NCBI GenBank assembly: GCA_963769715.1
Contig: CAVYNE010000010.1
Span: 94,978 to 158,977 of the forward strand
DNA: 64,000 nt
Direction: 5' to 3'
Origin: Palsa-504 sp963769715
Lineage (GTDB): Bacteria > Actinomycetota > Actinomycetes > Streptosporangiales > Streptosporangiaceae
Positions 45,420 through 55,173 of the stretch are shown piece after piece. Numbering within the stretch: the first letter of the stretch is position 1; every line of letters begins with the position of its first letter. Below the pieces are notes generated by a model. That model saw only the letters and a list, made by a program, of their open reading frames with translations. It had not been told where the DNA came from and searched no databases. A program made the translations under genes and the position numbers.

Positions 45420-46030
45420 TTACCCCGCCAGCTGCGGCCGGCTTTTCGTCCCGCCCTTCACGCGGCGCCCGCGGCGCAGGCCGGCGAAGCCCGCCGAGGT
45501 CAGCAGCGCCCCGGCCGCAATCGTCACGAGCCACGGCGCGGGATCGCCGGGCAGGCGCGGCGCGGTGCCGCCAAAGCCCGCAGCGGCTCCGCCCTTCGGC
45601 ATGATCTGGCTGCCCGCCGCGTCGACCAGGGCATCGACCTTGAGCCCGGAGGAGTCGTCAAGCACCACGATGGTGTGCACCTGTCGGCAGCTAGCTTGAC
45701 CGACGTTGCGGCGTGCTCACCCGACGCCGTGAACTGCACCGTCTGCGCGACCGGCGCGACCGCCACGTACGACGTGGCCACGCCGAAGGCCAGCTGCCGC
45801 GCGAGAACGTCCGGTCCGTAACTCACGGTCACCAGGTGTTCCTTGAGCGACGCCTGGACGACCCGGACCAGCGCCTTTCCATCGAGGGTGGCCATCTGGT
45901 CCTTCAGCACCTCCACCCGCAGGCGCCAGCCCCAGGCGGCCGGCCGCCGCTGATGTCCGGCGCGCAGGCGGAACCGGTTCCCGCTGAGCCGCCCGGCAGG
46001 GCGGGGCGGCCCGAAACCGAGCGCGCGCAC
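45420..46030 (-). pseudogene. Broken exported/membrane-anchored protein
   Basis: The 3' part (45420 to about 45680) encodes IVVLDDSSGLKVDALVD, then a low-complexity stretch, a hydrophobic helix (WLVTIAAGALLTSAGFAG) and a basic tail LRRGRR, the layout of a C-terminal surface anchor. The preceding sequence (VSYGPDVLARQLAFG, then SYVAVAPVAQTVQFTASG) continues it in another frame, so a frameshift near 45680-45700 is needed. The 5' end is missing where the recombinase remnant begins. No family recognised. Confidence 0.5.
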
Positions 46031-46127
46031 CCGCCGCAGCACCGACAGCTTGACCGTAGTGCCCAGAATCTGGCCCCAGGAAGGCTCCGCCGCGCGGCGC
46101 GGGGCCGCCTTCTTCAGGACAACGCTC

Positions 46128-47310
46128 CCAGATGGTTCGGGATTTCTGTCGCAGACCGCGGCGCTGCGCGCGCACGCCGCACAGAACCGGCTCGAGGTGC
46201 CTGAGGGCTGGGTGTTCGAGGACGAGGGGCATTCCGGTGCCACGCTGGTCCGCCCGGCGCTGGAGGAGCTGCGGGACCTGGCCGCCCAGGGCTGCGTCGA
46301 CGTGGTGCTGTGCTACTCGCCGGACCGGCTGGCCCGCAAGTTCGCCTGCCAGGCGCTGCTGATCGAGGAGCTCGGCCGCTGCGGCACCCGGGTGGAGTTC
46401 GTCAAGGGCCCGCGCGGGGACAGCCCCGAGGACCAGCTGCTGATCCAGTTCCAGGGCATGTTCGCCGAGTATGAGAAGGCCCAGCTGATGGAGCGGTACA
46501 GGCGCGGCAAGGCCTACCGGGCCAGGTCCGGGTCGGTCAACGTCCTCGGCGGCGCCCCGTTCGGCTACCGGTACATCCGCAAGACCCCCGAGGCCGGCGC
46601 CCGCTACGAGATCATCGAGCACGAGGCGGCGCTGGTGGCGGAGATGTTCCGCCGCTACGCCGACGACGGCGCCACCATCGCCGACCTGGCCCGCTGGCTG
46701 ACCAGCCAGGGCATTCCCACCCGGACCGGCAAGCACCGCTGGGACCGCAGCGTGATCTGGGGCATGCTGCGCAACCCCGCCTACCCCGGCCGCGCCGTGT
46801 TCGGCAAGACCCAGGTCATCCACGAGCAGCCGGGGCTGAACCGCATCGCCCGGCTGCAGGGACGCACCACGCCGCGTCCGGTCAAGACCGTGGACCGGCC
46901 GCGGGAGGAGTGGACCGAGATCGCGGTCCCGGCGATCGTGGATGAGGACACCTTCGCCCGCGCGGGCCAGCGGCTGGAAGACAACAAGCGGTTCGCCACC
47001 CGGGGCGCCAAGGTCCCCTCGCTGATGCAGGGCCTGGCCGCCTGCGCGGCCTGCGGCTACTACCGCACCTCGGCCCGCACCGCCCGCTGCGCGGCAGCGC
47101 AGCCACCGCCAGCACCGACGACCGCCGGCGGGTGCTGCGCCTGCTGGTCAAGGACGTCCTCATCGGCCCGGAGAAGATCACCATCCGCCACCGCATCCCG
47201 GTCCGGGAACCAGCAGCCCGCGGCGGCGGCCACCACGACACAACCGACGCCGAGGGTGACATGCGCGAAAGTTATCAACTGTGTCGGGGGCGTGTAGCGC
47301 GCGGTCCTCG
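46128..47310 (+). pseudogene. Large serine recombinase remnant
   Basis: The catalytic domain starts only at LSQTAALRAHA; the N-terminal strand with the nucleophile serine (usual YxRVSTxxQ) is gone. DEGHSGATLVRPALEEL, DVVLCYSPDRLARK and EYEKAQLMERYRRGK are conserved, followed by the recombinase domain and a zinc-ribbon start CAACGYYRTS. After about 47080 an internal deletion and frameshift follow, and the coiled-coil tail continues in another frame (LRLLVKDVLIGPEKITIRH, 47132-47200). It cannot catalyse recombination. It probably marks an old integrated element. Confidence 0.85.
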
Positions 47311-47651
47311 GTGACAGCAGAGCACATGAGCTGGCCGGTCTCAACCGATATGACGATTTGGCAATTATTTGGCCCATATTGCGTCGAGCGCGGAACGCCC
47401 GCTCAGCGGCCCACGGCCACCACGATCGCCTGCCGCCGCTGTGGTTCTTCACGGGGTTCGTGAAACCAAGTCCGTTCGGTCATTAAAGAATTTTTATTTC
47501 CCGAACGGGCCGGGTGTTACGGTCATCGGCCCGCGACGGCGACTTCGTAGCGCATGTCATAGTTGATGGTGACGGCTGCCCCGGGTCTCATTCGAGCCAG
47601 CCTCAGCAGACCGGCACCGCAGCAACAGTGATTGATGGACCGGAGACCCAG
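47311..47651. other. Noncoding stretch
   Basis: No supported gene. A locally A/T-rich part (47480-47500) may hold the promoter of the DUF3040 gene. Confidence 0.5.
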
Positions 47652-47990
47652 ATGAGCTTGCCCGGCCGCCAGCAATTGGTTCTTGATCAGATCGAGCGGA
47701 TTCTTCAGGCGGCTGATCCCCAGCTCAAATCGAGGTTCGCAGCCTTCACCCGGCTGACGTCGCACGAGGACTTGCCGGAAAGCGAGGTCATCTCCGCCAA
47801 GCCGAAGCGGCGGTGGATGGTGCTGATCTCCGTTGCGGTGGTCAGCGTGCTGAGCCTGGTCATGATCTTCGTCACCGCCACGAGCAGGGCCTGCCCGGGC
47901 CTTTCTTCTGATCAGATCGTGGCCAGCGCCGCGGTGCGGTTCGCCGGCTGCAGCGAGGCCACGAACGCCTGGAGCAAGGGCGGCCGCTAA
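47652..47990 (+). CDS. DUF3040 family membrane protein
   Basis: 112 residues from ATG 47652. MSLPGRQQLVLDQIE and the following LQAADPQLKSRFAAF are the DUF3040 N-terminal signature; one hydrophobic helix (about 60-80, MVLISVAVVSVLSLVMIFV) follows, and a short Cys-containing tail. Small membrane proteins of unknown function common in actinobacteria. The frame is open further upstream but without a plausible start. Confidence 0.75.
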   Translation: MSLPGRQQLVLDQIERILQAADPQLKSRFAAFTRLTSHEDLPESEVISAKPKRRWMVLISVAVVSVLSLVMIFVTATSRACPGLSSDQIVASAAVRFAGCSEATNAWSKGGR

Positions 47991-48004
47991 GCGGCCCGCC
48001 GGCC

Positions 48005-49405
48005 CTACCCGGGATGGCTGCGGCGAGCTGCTTTCTTCAGTTCCGATACGCCGTCTTCAATACCGTGAGCCAGCACGGACAGGTCCGGGTTGGCGGCGAA
48101 GTCGCCGGTGATCCCGAAGGTGACGTTGCCGCAGTAGGTGAAGATCGAGATCCCGGTGCGGAGCGTCGTTGCGATCGGGACGTAAGGGATGATCTCCAGG
48201 AGTCGGCGGCCCATCCCGTAGAGCGGCTGGCGGGGGCCTGGCACATTCGTGGTGACCGTGACGATCTCCCGCTGGGGCAGCCCGAACGCGAGCCTGGCCC
48301 ACCGCGACGCCAACGGGAACGGGGTGAAGCGGCCGAGGGAGGTCAGGGTCTGGCCCGCCATCGCTTCCCGGCTCGCCTTCAAGGCCAGCAGTTCGGCCCG
48401 GACGGCCGCGAGCCGTTCCGCCGGGTCGGCTACGTGGACGGGGAGATCAGCCAGTACCGCCGAGACCTGGTTCTCGTAGACGTTCTCTTCGCCGGGGGCC
48501 CGGACAGATACCGGGACCAGTGAGCGGACCGTGTGCGGTCCGGGCTCCTCGCCGCGGGCGAGCAGCAGCGTCCGGAAGCCGCCGCTGATCGCGGCCAGGA
48601 CCACGTCGTTCACGGTGCCGCCAAGCTCCTGCTTGATCGTCTTGACGTCATCCAGCGACACCCTGGCCCAGGTGTAGCGCCGTTGCCGGCCGATGTGCCC
48701 GCTCAGCGAAGACCCGGTGGCCGGCCGTATGGCCGGGGCCAGCTTCGCCATGCCCCGCGCTGTGTCGGCGGCCTGGCGGGCGGCAGCTACCGGGTCCGCC
48801 ACGACGCCGCTCAGCGCGAGGGCTTCCCGGACCGGGAGCACGAACGCGTCCAGCGCGGCCCGGGCCGCTAGTTCGATCGCGGAGGGCTCGGCACTCACCA
48901 CCCGGTCGTCGGCGGCGGCGGGCGGCGAAGGTTCTGCGGAGAAGTCGAAGATCACCCGGTACAGGTCGGTGCCCGAGACCCCGTCGACCATGCAGTGATG
49001 CACCTTCGAGATCAGCGCCCAGCGGCCCTCGGCGAGCCCTTCGACCACCCAGTACTCCCACAGTGGGTGGTCGCGGTCGAGCCGCTGAGACATTACCCGC
49101 GCCATCAACTCGGCGAGCTGCTGGTCTCCGCCGGGCGTCGGCAGAGCGGTGCGCCGGACGTGGTAGCGAAGGTCGAAGTCCGGGTCCTCCACCCAGACCG
49201 GCCGTCCCAGGCGGAACGGCACCGTGCGGAGCTTATGGCGGTAGCGGGGCACGAGCGGCAACCTCCCAGCCAAGTAGGCCAGAAACTCCTCATGGGAGGG
49301 TGCCGGTCCGTCGAACACCGCTATCGACGCGATTGCCATCGACACATGCTGGTCTGCGTCCTCCGCATCGACGAACAGGGCGTCCAGCGGGTTCAGCCTG
49401 TCCAT
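48005..49405 (-). CDS. Wax ester synthase/diacylglycerol acyltransferase (WS/DGAT)
   Basis: 466 residues from ATG 49405 (MDRLNPLDALFVD). The catalytic motif HHCMVDG is present near residue 140, the WS/DGAT signature HHxxxDG, and the C-terminal DUF1298 domain has NVPGPRQPLYGMG. It esterifies diacylglycerol or fatty alcohols with acyl-CoA, making storage lipid. The frame remains open upstream to 50314, but that part is antisense to the SDR gene. It is divergent from that gene. Confidence 0.92.
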   Translation of the reverse strand: MDRLNPLDALFVDAEDADQHVSMAIASIAVFDGPAPSHEEFLAYLAGRLPLVPRYRHKLRTVPFRLGRPVWVEDPDFDLRYHVRRTALPTPGGDQQLAELMARVMSQRLDRDHPLWEYWVVEGLAEGRWALISKVHHCMVDGVSGTDLYRVIFDFSAEPSPPAAADDRVVSAEPSAIELAARAALDAFVLPVREALALSGVVADPVAAARQAADTARGMAKLAPAIRPATGSSLSGHIGRQRRYTWARVSLDDVKTIKQELGGTVNDVVLAAISGGFRTLLLARGEEPGPHTVRSLVPVSVRAPGEENVYENQVSAVLADLPVHVADPAERLAAVRAELLALKASREAMAGQTLTSLGRFTPFPLASRWARLAFGLPQREIVTVTTNVPGPRQPLYGMGRRLLEIIPYVPIATTLRTGISIFTYCGNVTFGITGDFAANPDLSVLAHGIEDGVSELKKAARRSHPG

Positions 49406-49615
49406 GACAGCCCCCTTATCCAGCCGCACCGATCTCGCCGCTTTTACCAGCATCGTAGGCCGCGCCGCCCCGGCTGGCCCGGGTCCGTAGCCCCTCCTGG
49501 CTAGGACCTTCGGCTCTTGGCGGGCGCCATCCGCTGGCTTTGCGTCCGGTGCGTCTGGCAGGGTAAGTCCATGACCGCAGGTGCACGGGGACCCAGGCTC
49601 GGGTAGCGGGATTTG

Positions 49616-50644
49616 GTGTCCGAAGGCGAGAGGGACTTGACGGTCGCGGTGACCGGCGCGACCGGAACGTTCGGGTTCGGCCTGATCCCCCTGCTCCAGG
49701 CCGACGACCGGGTGGCGCGGATCGTGGGCATCGCCCGCCGCCCGTTCGACCCGGCCGCCTGCGGCTGGACGAAGATGGAGTACCGCCGCGGGGATGTCCG
49801 CGACCCTGAAGCCCTGCGTGACGCATTCGCCGGCGCCGACGTGGTGGTGCACCTGGCCTTCCTGGTAACCGGGGCCGCGTCGGGTGAGGTGATCCGGTCC
49901 ATCAACGTCGGGGGCACGCTGAACGCCTTCCGCACCGCGGCCGCGATCGGCGCGCGCCGTTTTGTCTATGCCTCCTCGGTAGCGGCTTACGGCTTCCACC
50001 CCGACAACCCGATCGGGATGACCGAGGAGTGGCCCGTGCGGCCCGCGGCCCGGCTGTTCTACGCGCAGGAGAAAGCCGAGCTCGAGTTGGCGCTGCGGGC
50101 CGAGGCGGACCGGTCCGCCGGGCCCGCCCTGTACGTGCTGCGTCCGCCCATCGTCCTGGGTCCCCACGCGGTGGGCGCGAAGAGCCTGCTGCCCGGCCCG
50201 CTGGCGCCGCTCGGCCGCAGCCTGGCCAGGCGAGTCGGCCGGCTGCCGCTGCCGGTACCCGTGCTGGTGCCGCCGCTGCCTTTGCAGTTCGTGCACGAGG
50301 AAGATCTCGGACACGCGTTCCTGCAGTGCATCGTGGCTGCTGGGCCGCCTGGCGCCTACAACCTCGCCGCCGAAGGGATACTCACCACCGCCGATGTTGC
50401 CCGCGAGTTCGGCCTGCTCCCGCTGCCCTTTCCAGCGGGTCCGGCGCAGTCAGCCGCCCGGGCCATGGCGGCGCTGCCTTTCCTGCCGCCCGCGGCGAAG
50501 TGGGTGGAGGCGGCCGCCCATCCGGCGATCATGGACACGACCCGGGCGAAAACGGAACTGGGCTGGGCGCCGCGCTTCACGGCACTCGAAGCGCTGCGCG
50601 ACACCGTCCGGCGGGGGCTTCAACCAGACCCCGCCAGTTCGTGA
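49616..50644 (+). CDS. NAD(P)-dependent epimerase/dehydratase (extended SDR)
   Basis: 342 residues from GTG 49616 (a TTG precedes it by one codon). Rossmann motif VAVTGATGTFGFGLIPLL, then DVVVHLAFLV and the region around YASSVAAYGF; the catalytic YxxxK is not in its standard place (AQEKAEL follows LFY), so activity is uncertain: Y-A-Q-E-K gives a fitting YAQEK. Members act on sugar nucleotides or steroids; none can be chosen here. Divergent from WS/DGAT, 211 bases apart. Confidence 0.85.
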   Translation: MSEGERDLTVAVTGATGTFGFGLIPLLQADDRVARIVGIARRPFDPAACGWTKMEYRRGDVRDPEALRDAFAGADVVVHLAFLVTGAASGEVIRSINVGGTLNAFRTAAAIGARRFVYASSVAAYGFHPDNPIGMTEEWPVRPAARLFYAQEKAELELALRAEADRSAGPALYVLRPPIVLGPHAVGAKSLLPGPLAPLGRSLARRVGRLPLPVPVLVPPLPLQFVHEEDLGHAFLQCIVAAGPPGAYNLAAEGILTTADVAREFGLLPLPFPAGPAQSAARAMAALPFLPPAAKWVEAAAHPAIMDTTRAKTELGWAPRFTALEALRDTVRRGLQPDPASS

Positions 50645-50932
50645 ACTGCACGGCCTAGCCGCCACACCCATCCTTCCTTCGTGGCTCGCACTGCGGCCTG
50701 GACCAACCCCAGCTCTCCGTGAGAAGAATGTACTTTATTTTCCGGAAAAAAATTGCTTGTTATTGGCTTTAGGCGTAGTTTGGAGACTGGCATCGAGGCT
50801 GATTTCCGGTGTCCGTGGTGCTGGTCCCGGGCCAGGCAGGTACACCCACTATCGCGGAACGGCCAGCCCGCCACCGATCCCCTGCCGGCGCATCCGGCCC
50901 AGCAGGTGACTCCCTAGAAAGGCGAGCCGCTC

Positions 50933-51379
50933 ATGAGTACCGCCAAGAAGCTCGCGCCCGAGTCCAGGCCAGTTATCCGCAACCGGAGGTATCGCATGAC
51001 CGAGCATGATCTGCGTCAGTGCGTCGAGGTCAGCGATGATGACCGCACGGTCGCCACGGCCGAGGTGATCACCTCCGAAGGATCTGGAGGCACTGCCCGG
51101 GTATCTTTGCACGCCGAGTCAGGGCATATCGCTCCAGGGCGCCGCGCGACGCTGGTCGACGCTGTGCTGGATCTTCCTGAGGTGCAGGGAAGCGCACGCT
51201 TGGAGGCGGCCTTCCAGCTTGGCGATGGCGAGTCACTGCACCGACTCCAAGACCGCTGCGACGACGTCAGTACCCGCCCAGCCGGGTGGAGTGCGCTCTT
51301 CGATGCGAACCTGCGGTCCGGCCGCGCCGACAGCACGTCCCAGACTCAGCCGGCCGGGAACCCTCTGCCGGGCGCATAA
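50933..51379 (+). CDS. Conserved-looking hypothetical protein
   Basis: 148 residues; ATG 50933 with GAAAGGCGAG upstream; an inner ATG (residue 22, MTEHDLRQCVEV) is an alternative. The protein has a regular alternation suggesting a small alpha/beta domain (TARVSLHAESGHIAPGRRA, then LVDAVLDLPEVQ) and a C-terminal Ser/Gly/Pro-rich tail. No family is recognised with certainty. It stands alone among gene fragments. Confidence 0.65.
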   Translation: MSTAKKLAPESRPVIRNRRYRMTEHDLRQCVEVSDDDRTVATAEVITSEGSGGTARVSLHAESGHIAPGRRATLVDAVLDLPEVQGSARLEAAFQLGDGESLHRLQDRCDDVSTRPAGWSALFDANLRSGRADSTSQTQPAGNPLPGA

Positions 51380-51406
51380 CAATTGCAGGTAGCCCTTTAC
51401 GGCCGC

Positions 51407-51589
51407 TCACCGCACGCAGGCGGCGATCGCCCGCGCGCATTCCAAAGCCTCGGTGTGTGTTGTGTCCACCCGCAGGTCGTAGACGACACCCTCGTGGACC
51501 ACTTCTGCCTGGGACGCGGCTATCGCGGTGACCCGGTCACCCCGCGCGATCTCGCGGCCTGCGGCGACCACGCTCTCACCGGCCCGGCG
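51407..51589 (-). pseudogene. C-terminal fragment of a chloramphenicol-phosphotransferase-like kinase
   Basis: Translating the minus strand gives ...GRE-IARGD-RVTAIAASQAE, then VVHEGVVYDLRVDTT and ECARAIAACVR before TGA (51407-51409). This matches the end of CPT-like P-loop kinases (VHxGxxYDLxVDT, then ECA). In frame upstream is a TGA near 51589, and no N-terminal P-loop is found, so only about 60 codons remain. Confidence 0.65.
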
Positions 51590-51947
51590 TCAGCGGCGGG
51601 CTCAGCCTTGGGGCTCGCCCGCCGCACGCCGGGCCATACGCCGCACCTGACATGACTAAGGTTGGCTCACATGGCAGGCAGACGGGATCCTGGCTCCGTC
51701 ATCTTCATTAGCTCCCGGTTGTCTAGCTCGCGGCCACCGCGTCCAGGACGGCCCCGCGAGCCGTCACTCCATGATGGCTTCGCCAGCCCAGACCCGGCGT
51801 CCGCTCACCAGGAAGCCGCGCTGGTGTAGTGGCCCGGCCGATAATTCAGGCAGCGCGAGACGACGTCGCCGCCGCCGCAGCGCGTCAGGAACCGGCCGCG
51901 ACCATGACGGGGCGATCACAGTAACGAGCATGAACGGAGGCCAATGA
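51590..51947. other. Noncoding stretch
   Basis: No supported gene on either strand. It ends with the ribosome-binding site (CGGAGG, 51935-51940) of the methyltransferase. Confidence 0.5.
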
Positions 51948-52817
51948 ATGACACGGCTACCAGAATCTACGGCACGTCGTTACGGCAAGGTTTTTGATGA
52001 GATCGCGGCTGAGTACGACCGTCACCGTCCGACTTATCCTGACGAACTCGTCGACCAAGCTTGTCGGGTCGCAGGGATCGGCAGCGGTGATCATGTGCTT
52101 GAGGTCGGGTGTGGAAGCGGCCAACTGACGCGCGGCCTTGTCGCTCGGGGCCTGCACGTCACAGCACTCGAACCCGGCAAGAGCCTCATAGCACTGGCCA
52201 GGCAGAACCTGGAAGGTGCTGGAGAGGTTGAATTTGTGAACGCTCAGTTTGAGGATACATTGCTTCCCCGTGAGCATTTTCAGGCCGTGTTCTCTGCCTC
52301 CGCGTTTCACTGGGTTGACCCTGAGGTTAGTTGGCAGAAGACCGCTGACGTACTTGTTCCCGGTGGAACGCTCGCCCTCGTGCAATACTGCGGACTTGAG
52401 GAGCCGCGTAGCAGGCGAGATCAGGAAGCAGCACTCGCTGCCATAAGAAAAGTCGCCCCGGACATTGCCGCTAATTGGCCGGCCTACAGGGATCTCGACG
52501 CCACGCTCGCCGGGATGGAGCAACGCCGTGGTAACGTCTCAGAAGTATGGGCCTGGCTCGGCAGCTACGACATAGGGCAAGATTATGCCGGCCGCTTGTT
52601 CGGTGATGTTCAGGTGGCGGTCATGCCAAAGCTCATCGAGCACACTCCTGACGAGCTCAATGCTCTCGTTCGTACGATGTCGTTTTACGCTCGGCTTTCA
52701 CCAGACCAACGTCAAGCCCTTGAGCGTGAATACGAGGCCATTTATAAACGACTCGGGCGACCGATTCGCGCTAGCACGGTCACGGCTCTCGTCACGGCAC
52801 GGCGCAGCACCGATTGA
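51948..52817 (+). CDS. Class I SAM-dependent methyltransferase
   Basis: 289 residues. Begins FDEIAAEYDRHRPTYPDELV, typical of UbiE/Methyltransf_11-type enzymes; motif I VLEVGCGSGQLTRGL, motif II acidic ALEPGKSLI, and FSASAFHWVDPE (motif IV). CGGAGG lies seven bases before the ATG. Codons use A and T in third position far more than in neighbouring genes (TATCCTGACGAACTC, GTTGAATTTGTG), so a recent transfer is likely. Small-molecule substrate unknown. Confidence 0.9.
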   Translation: MTRLPESTARRYGKVFDEIAAEYDRHRPTYPDELVDQACRVAGIGSGDHVLEVGCGSGQLTRGLVARGLHVTALEPGKSLIALARQNLEGAGEVEFVNAQFEDTLLPREHFQAVFSASAFHWVDPEVSWQKTADVLVPGGTLALVQYCGLEEPRSRRDQEAALAAIRKVAPDIAANWPAYRDLDATLAGMEQRRGNVSEVWAWLGSYDIGQDYAGRLFGDVQVAVMPKLIEHTPDELNALVRTMSFYARLSPDQRQALEREYEAIYKRLGRPIRASTVTALVTARRSTD

Positions 52818-52959
52818 GATGATCACCGAATTGAGCCGTTCTTAGATCGTAACTACTCGGGAATCGTGTGGGTGGCCGGGTAGATGTGACTGAGCACGGG
52901 TGGCCGGCCACTTTTGCGCGGCATCTGCCAGCGGCCCGCGGTTGCCTCTCTTCTGGGCT

Positions 52960-53097
52960 GAGCTGATCGAGTCGCCGCGCCCGTTCCCCTACAAGCTGGC
53001 GGCCGCGCTTGTCGAGGCCGCCGGGTCCCAGATCACCGAAGTGAAGATCACCCGCCTGCTGGACTCGGTTTTCTATGCCTGCGTCGGCGCGCGCGGC
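52960..53097 (+). pseudogene. Fragment of a bifunctional nuclease (DUF151) gene
   Basis: The peptide RPFPYKLAAALVEAAG, followed by EVKITRLLDSVFYACV, matches the core helix-strand of the BFN/DUF151 domain. The following residues diverge and the conserved DARPSDA block is not found in any frame, so it is a remnant. Confidence 0.5.
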
Positions 53098-53254
53098 GAT
53101 CCGGGCCGCAACCCGGAGGCAGCGCGGCACCCGCTGATCAGTGAGCCTGCGGCCGGAGCCTGCCCGCGGCGCCTTGGAGGCCTACCTGACCCGGCTAGGA
53201 GTACTGGACCAGCTAGCCGGGTCATCCACCTATCCGCACCCTCCGGCGCGATCG

Positions 53255-54157
53255 TCAGCGTCTGCCTCGCCCGCGACGTGCAGGGCGACGAACGCCGCTT
53301 CCGTGGTGACCGCGAGCGGGGTGATGTGTTCTGCGGGCTCCGCCCGGATCTGCGCCAGCGGGCACCGACTTCCGCTGGCTTGGCCTCGACGGCGTGTGGC
53401 GCACTATCACGATGAGGGCGTACAGCAGCAGGAGCGTTACGCCATCGAAGAACAGGCCCGTGATGATCGTCGGGATCGCCGAGCCGTCGCCACTGGTGAG
53501 ATTCCGCCCGCTGCCCCAGGCCCAGAGCGGGTCGCGGACGCTGAACGACTGGGCGAGTGGCACCTGGCTGCCCCAGGTGACGTCCGCGCCGCTTTCGGAA
53601 AGGTAGCCTTCGGTCACCGTGTGGCAGCCGACCCCGTGCCCGACCCCGCCGCTGCAGGCTTGACCATACGACAACGGGTTGAAGGTGTCCTGGTTCTCCG
53701 CGCCGACCGCATATGCCCACGAGTTCACTTCGGCGGGCAGGAGAAACACGGTGATACCAGTCATCGCGACAAGCATGAAGATGGCGAACACCCAGCTGCC
53801 GTGGTGGCGCGGCGGATAGCGATGCGCGTGAGCGTACAGCGGGTAATGCGAAACGCTGCCCTTCGCGCTCACCCGGACGGCCGCGTCGGCGCGGTGAATG
53901 CGTGATGTATCGACGATTACGACAACTAGCCCGGCCAGAACCAGAGCGAGCAGCACGAAGACCGGGATAACGCCGAGGGTTTCCGCCGTCCCGGTGAGGT
54001 TCGCGAACAGGTCTACGCCGATCCCCAGGTACACCACGAGGCCAATCACGCTGCCTATCGCCACCCAGGCCCACCCGCGCCGCCGGTGATGCAGCCTGAC
54101 GAGCTTGGCAACATCCGATGACTCGCTGGTAGCCCGCCGTGCTGGCGCTTGCGGCAT
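53255..54157 (-). CDS. Hypothetical multi-pass membrane protein
   Basis: 300 residues from ATG 54157, preceded by GAGGAG; the frame extends upstream without a good start. Four hydrophobic helices are seen: two near residues 30-85 (WVAIGSVIGLVVYLGIGV; VIPVFVLLALVLAGLVVV), one near 130-150 and one near 245-265, with a roughly 90-residue external loop containing two cysteines (CSGGVGHGVGC) between the last two. The C-terminus is basic and Arg-rich. The final 45 codons overlap plus-strand gene fragments and may be extended by decay. No family recognised. Confidence 0.65.
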   Translation of the reverse strand: MPQAPARRATSESSDVAKLVRLHHRRRGWAWVAIGSVIGLVVYLGIGVDLFANLTGTAETLGVIPVFVLLALVLAGLVVVIVDTSRIHRADAAVRVSAKGSVSHYPLYAHAHRYPPRHHGSWVFAIFMLVAMTGITVFLLPAEVNSWAYAVGAENQDTFNPLSYGQACSGGVGHGVGCHTVTEGYLSESGADVTWGSQVPLAQSFSVRDPLWAWGSGRNLTSGDGSAIPTIITGLFFDGVTLLLLYALIVIVRHTPSRPSQRKSVPAGADPGGARRTHHPARGHHGSGVRRPARRGRGRR

Positions 54158-54309
54158 CGGATTCTCCTCGCTTGAAGCGCATGAGAGTAATGCAGCCAAG
54201 TCTCGCAGCCTATGGCGCCTATCGCGGGGACAGGGCAGACGAGAAACCACGCTGGCTGCAGGACAAGCGCGGCGTCATACGAGGCGAAGGCCATACGTGA
54301 GGCTGGCTG

Positions 54310-54456
54310 TTACAAACCCTCGGACTTGTCCAGGCTCTGGGCGAGTTCCCAGATGTGCCCGCCAGGATCGGTGAAGCTCGCGGTCGGCATGCCACTTCCT
54401 TCCGTTGGCCTGCCCTCAGGTGAGGACCATCCTCTGGGACGGACATCACCTGCTGA
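54310..54456 (-). pseudogene. C-terminal fragment of a VOC (glyoxalase/bleomycin-resistance) protein
   Basis: The minus strand reads GMPTASFTDPGGHIWELAQS before TAA (54310-54312). FTDPGGHIWELAQ is the typical last strand of VOC domains, carrying the metal-binding Glu. Upstream in frame about 30 codons look related, then nothing; no start. Confidence 0.55.
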
Positions 54457-54708
54457 TGTTGTTCTGAGGGTTTGGACCGGTCAGTAGCCAGTAACTCATC
54501 GGCCAGGCGCTGGCGAGTTTCCAATCACCCAGCGACAGCGGCGAAGTGACGGTAACGGCACCACACGAGCAGCCCATCGGGCTCACCGCTACCACCAACG
54601 GTTTCGTCGCGGAGTGAGGACCTAAGCTCCCGGCGCTGCCCCCATTCGGGCCTGGAAACGGCCCGAGGTGCTTGTCATACGCGGCTAGGGCGTGTCCCGT
54701 AGATCTTG

Positions 54709-55173
54709 GTGGGTCGTTTCCGCTTTGATTGCCTGGTGGATGAGGACAGGCTGAAACGGCATGATCTGACTGATGGTGAGTGGACGCGGCTGGAGCCGTT
54801 GCTGCCTGCTCATCCGCGGCAGGGGCACCGGTGGAATGATCACCGGCTGGTGATCGATGGGATCTTCTTCCGGACCCGGGCCGGGTGCCCGTGGCGGGAC
54901 CTGCCGGAGCGGTTCGGCAACTGGAAGACCGTGTATAACCGGCATCGCCGCTGGTCCGGGGACGGGACCTGGGAGATGATCCTGGACCGGCTGCGGGCCG
55001 GGTGCGATGAGGCCGCCGGCCAGGCGTGGATGGTGGCAGCGGATGCCACGGTGGTGCGGGCGCACCAGCACGCGGCCGGGGCCCGGCGCAGGCCGCCGGC
55101 TGATGTGGAGCTGGCCCGGGTGGCGCCGGCCGCGCTGAGCGCCCCGGCGCGCGCGGGGGGTGAAGGCGAATGA
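54709..55173 (+). CDS. IS5-family transposase, N-terminal frame (orfA)
   Basis: About 154 residues from GTG 54709. Carries the IS5 N-terminal block LTDGEWTRLEPLLP, GCPWRDLPERFGNWKTVYNRHRRW and the first catalytic Asp in VAADATVVRAHQH. It overlaps the second frame by 14 bases at a run of six G (55155-55160); a +1 (or -2) slip there would fuse the two into a full DDE transposase. Known for several IS5 groups, inferred here. Confidence 0.85.
   Translation: MGRFRFDCLVDEDRLKRHDLTDGEWTRLEPLLPAHPRQGHRWNDHRLVIDGIFFRTRAGCPWRDLPERFGNWKTVYNRHRRWSGDGTWEMILDRLRAGCDEAAGQAWMVAADATVVRAHQHAAGARRRPPADVELARVAPAALSAPARAGGEGE

Noticed and set aside
49406..50314. N-terminal extension of the WS/DGAT gene
   Set aside because: Antisense to the SDR gene; the family starts at MDRLNPLDALF, so ATG 49405 is the start.
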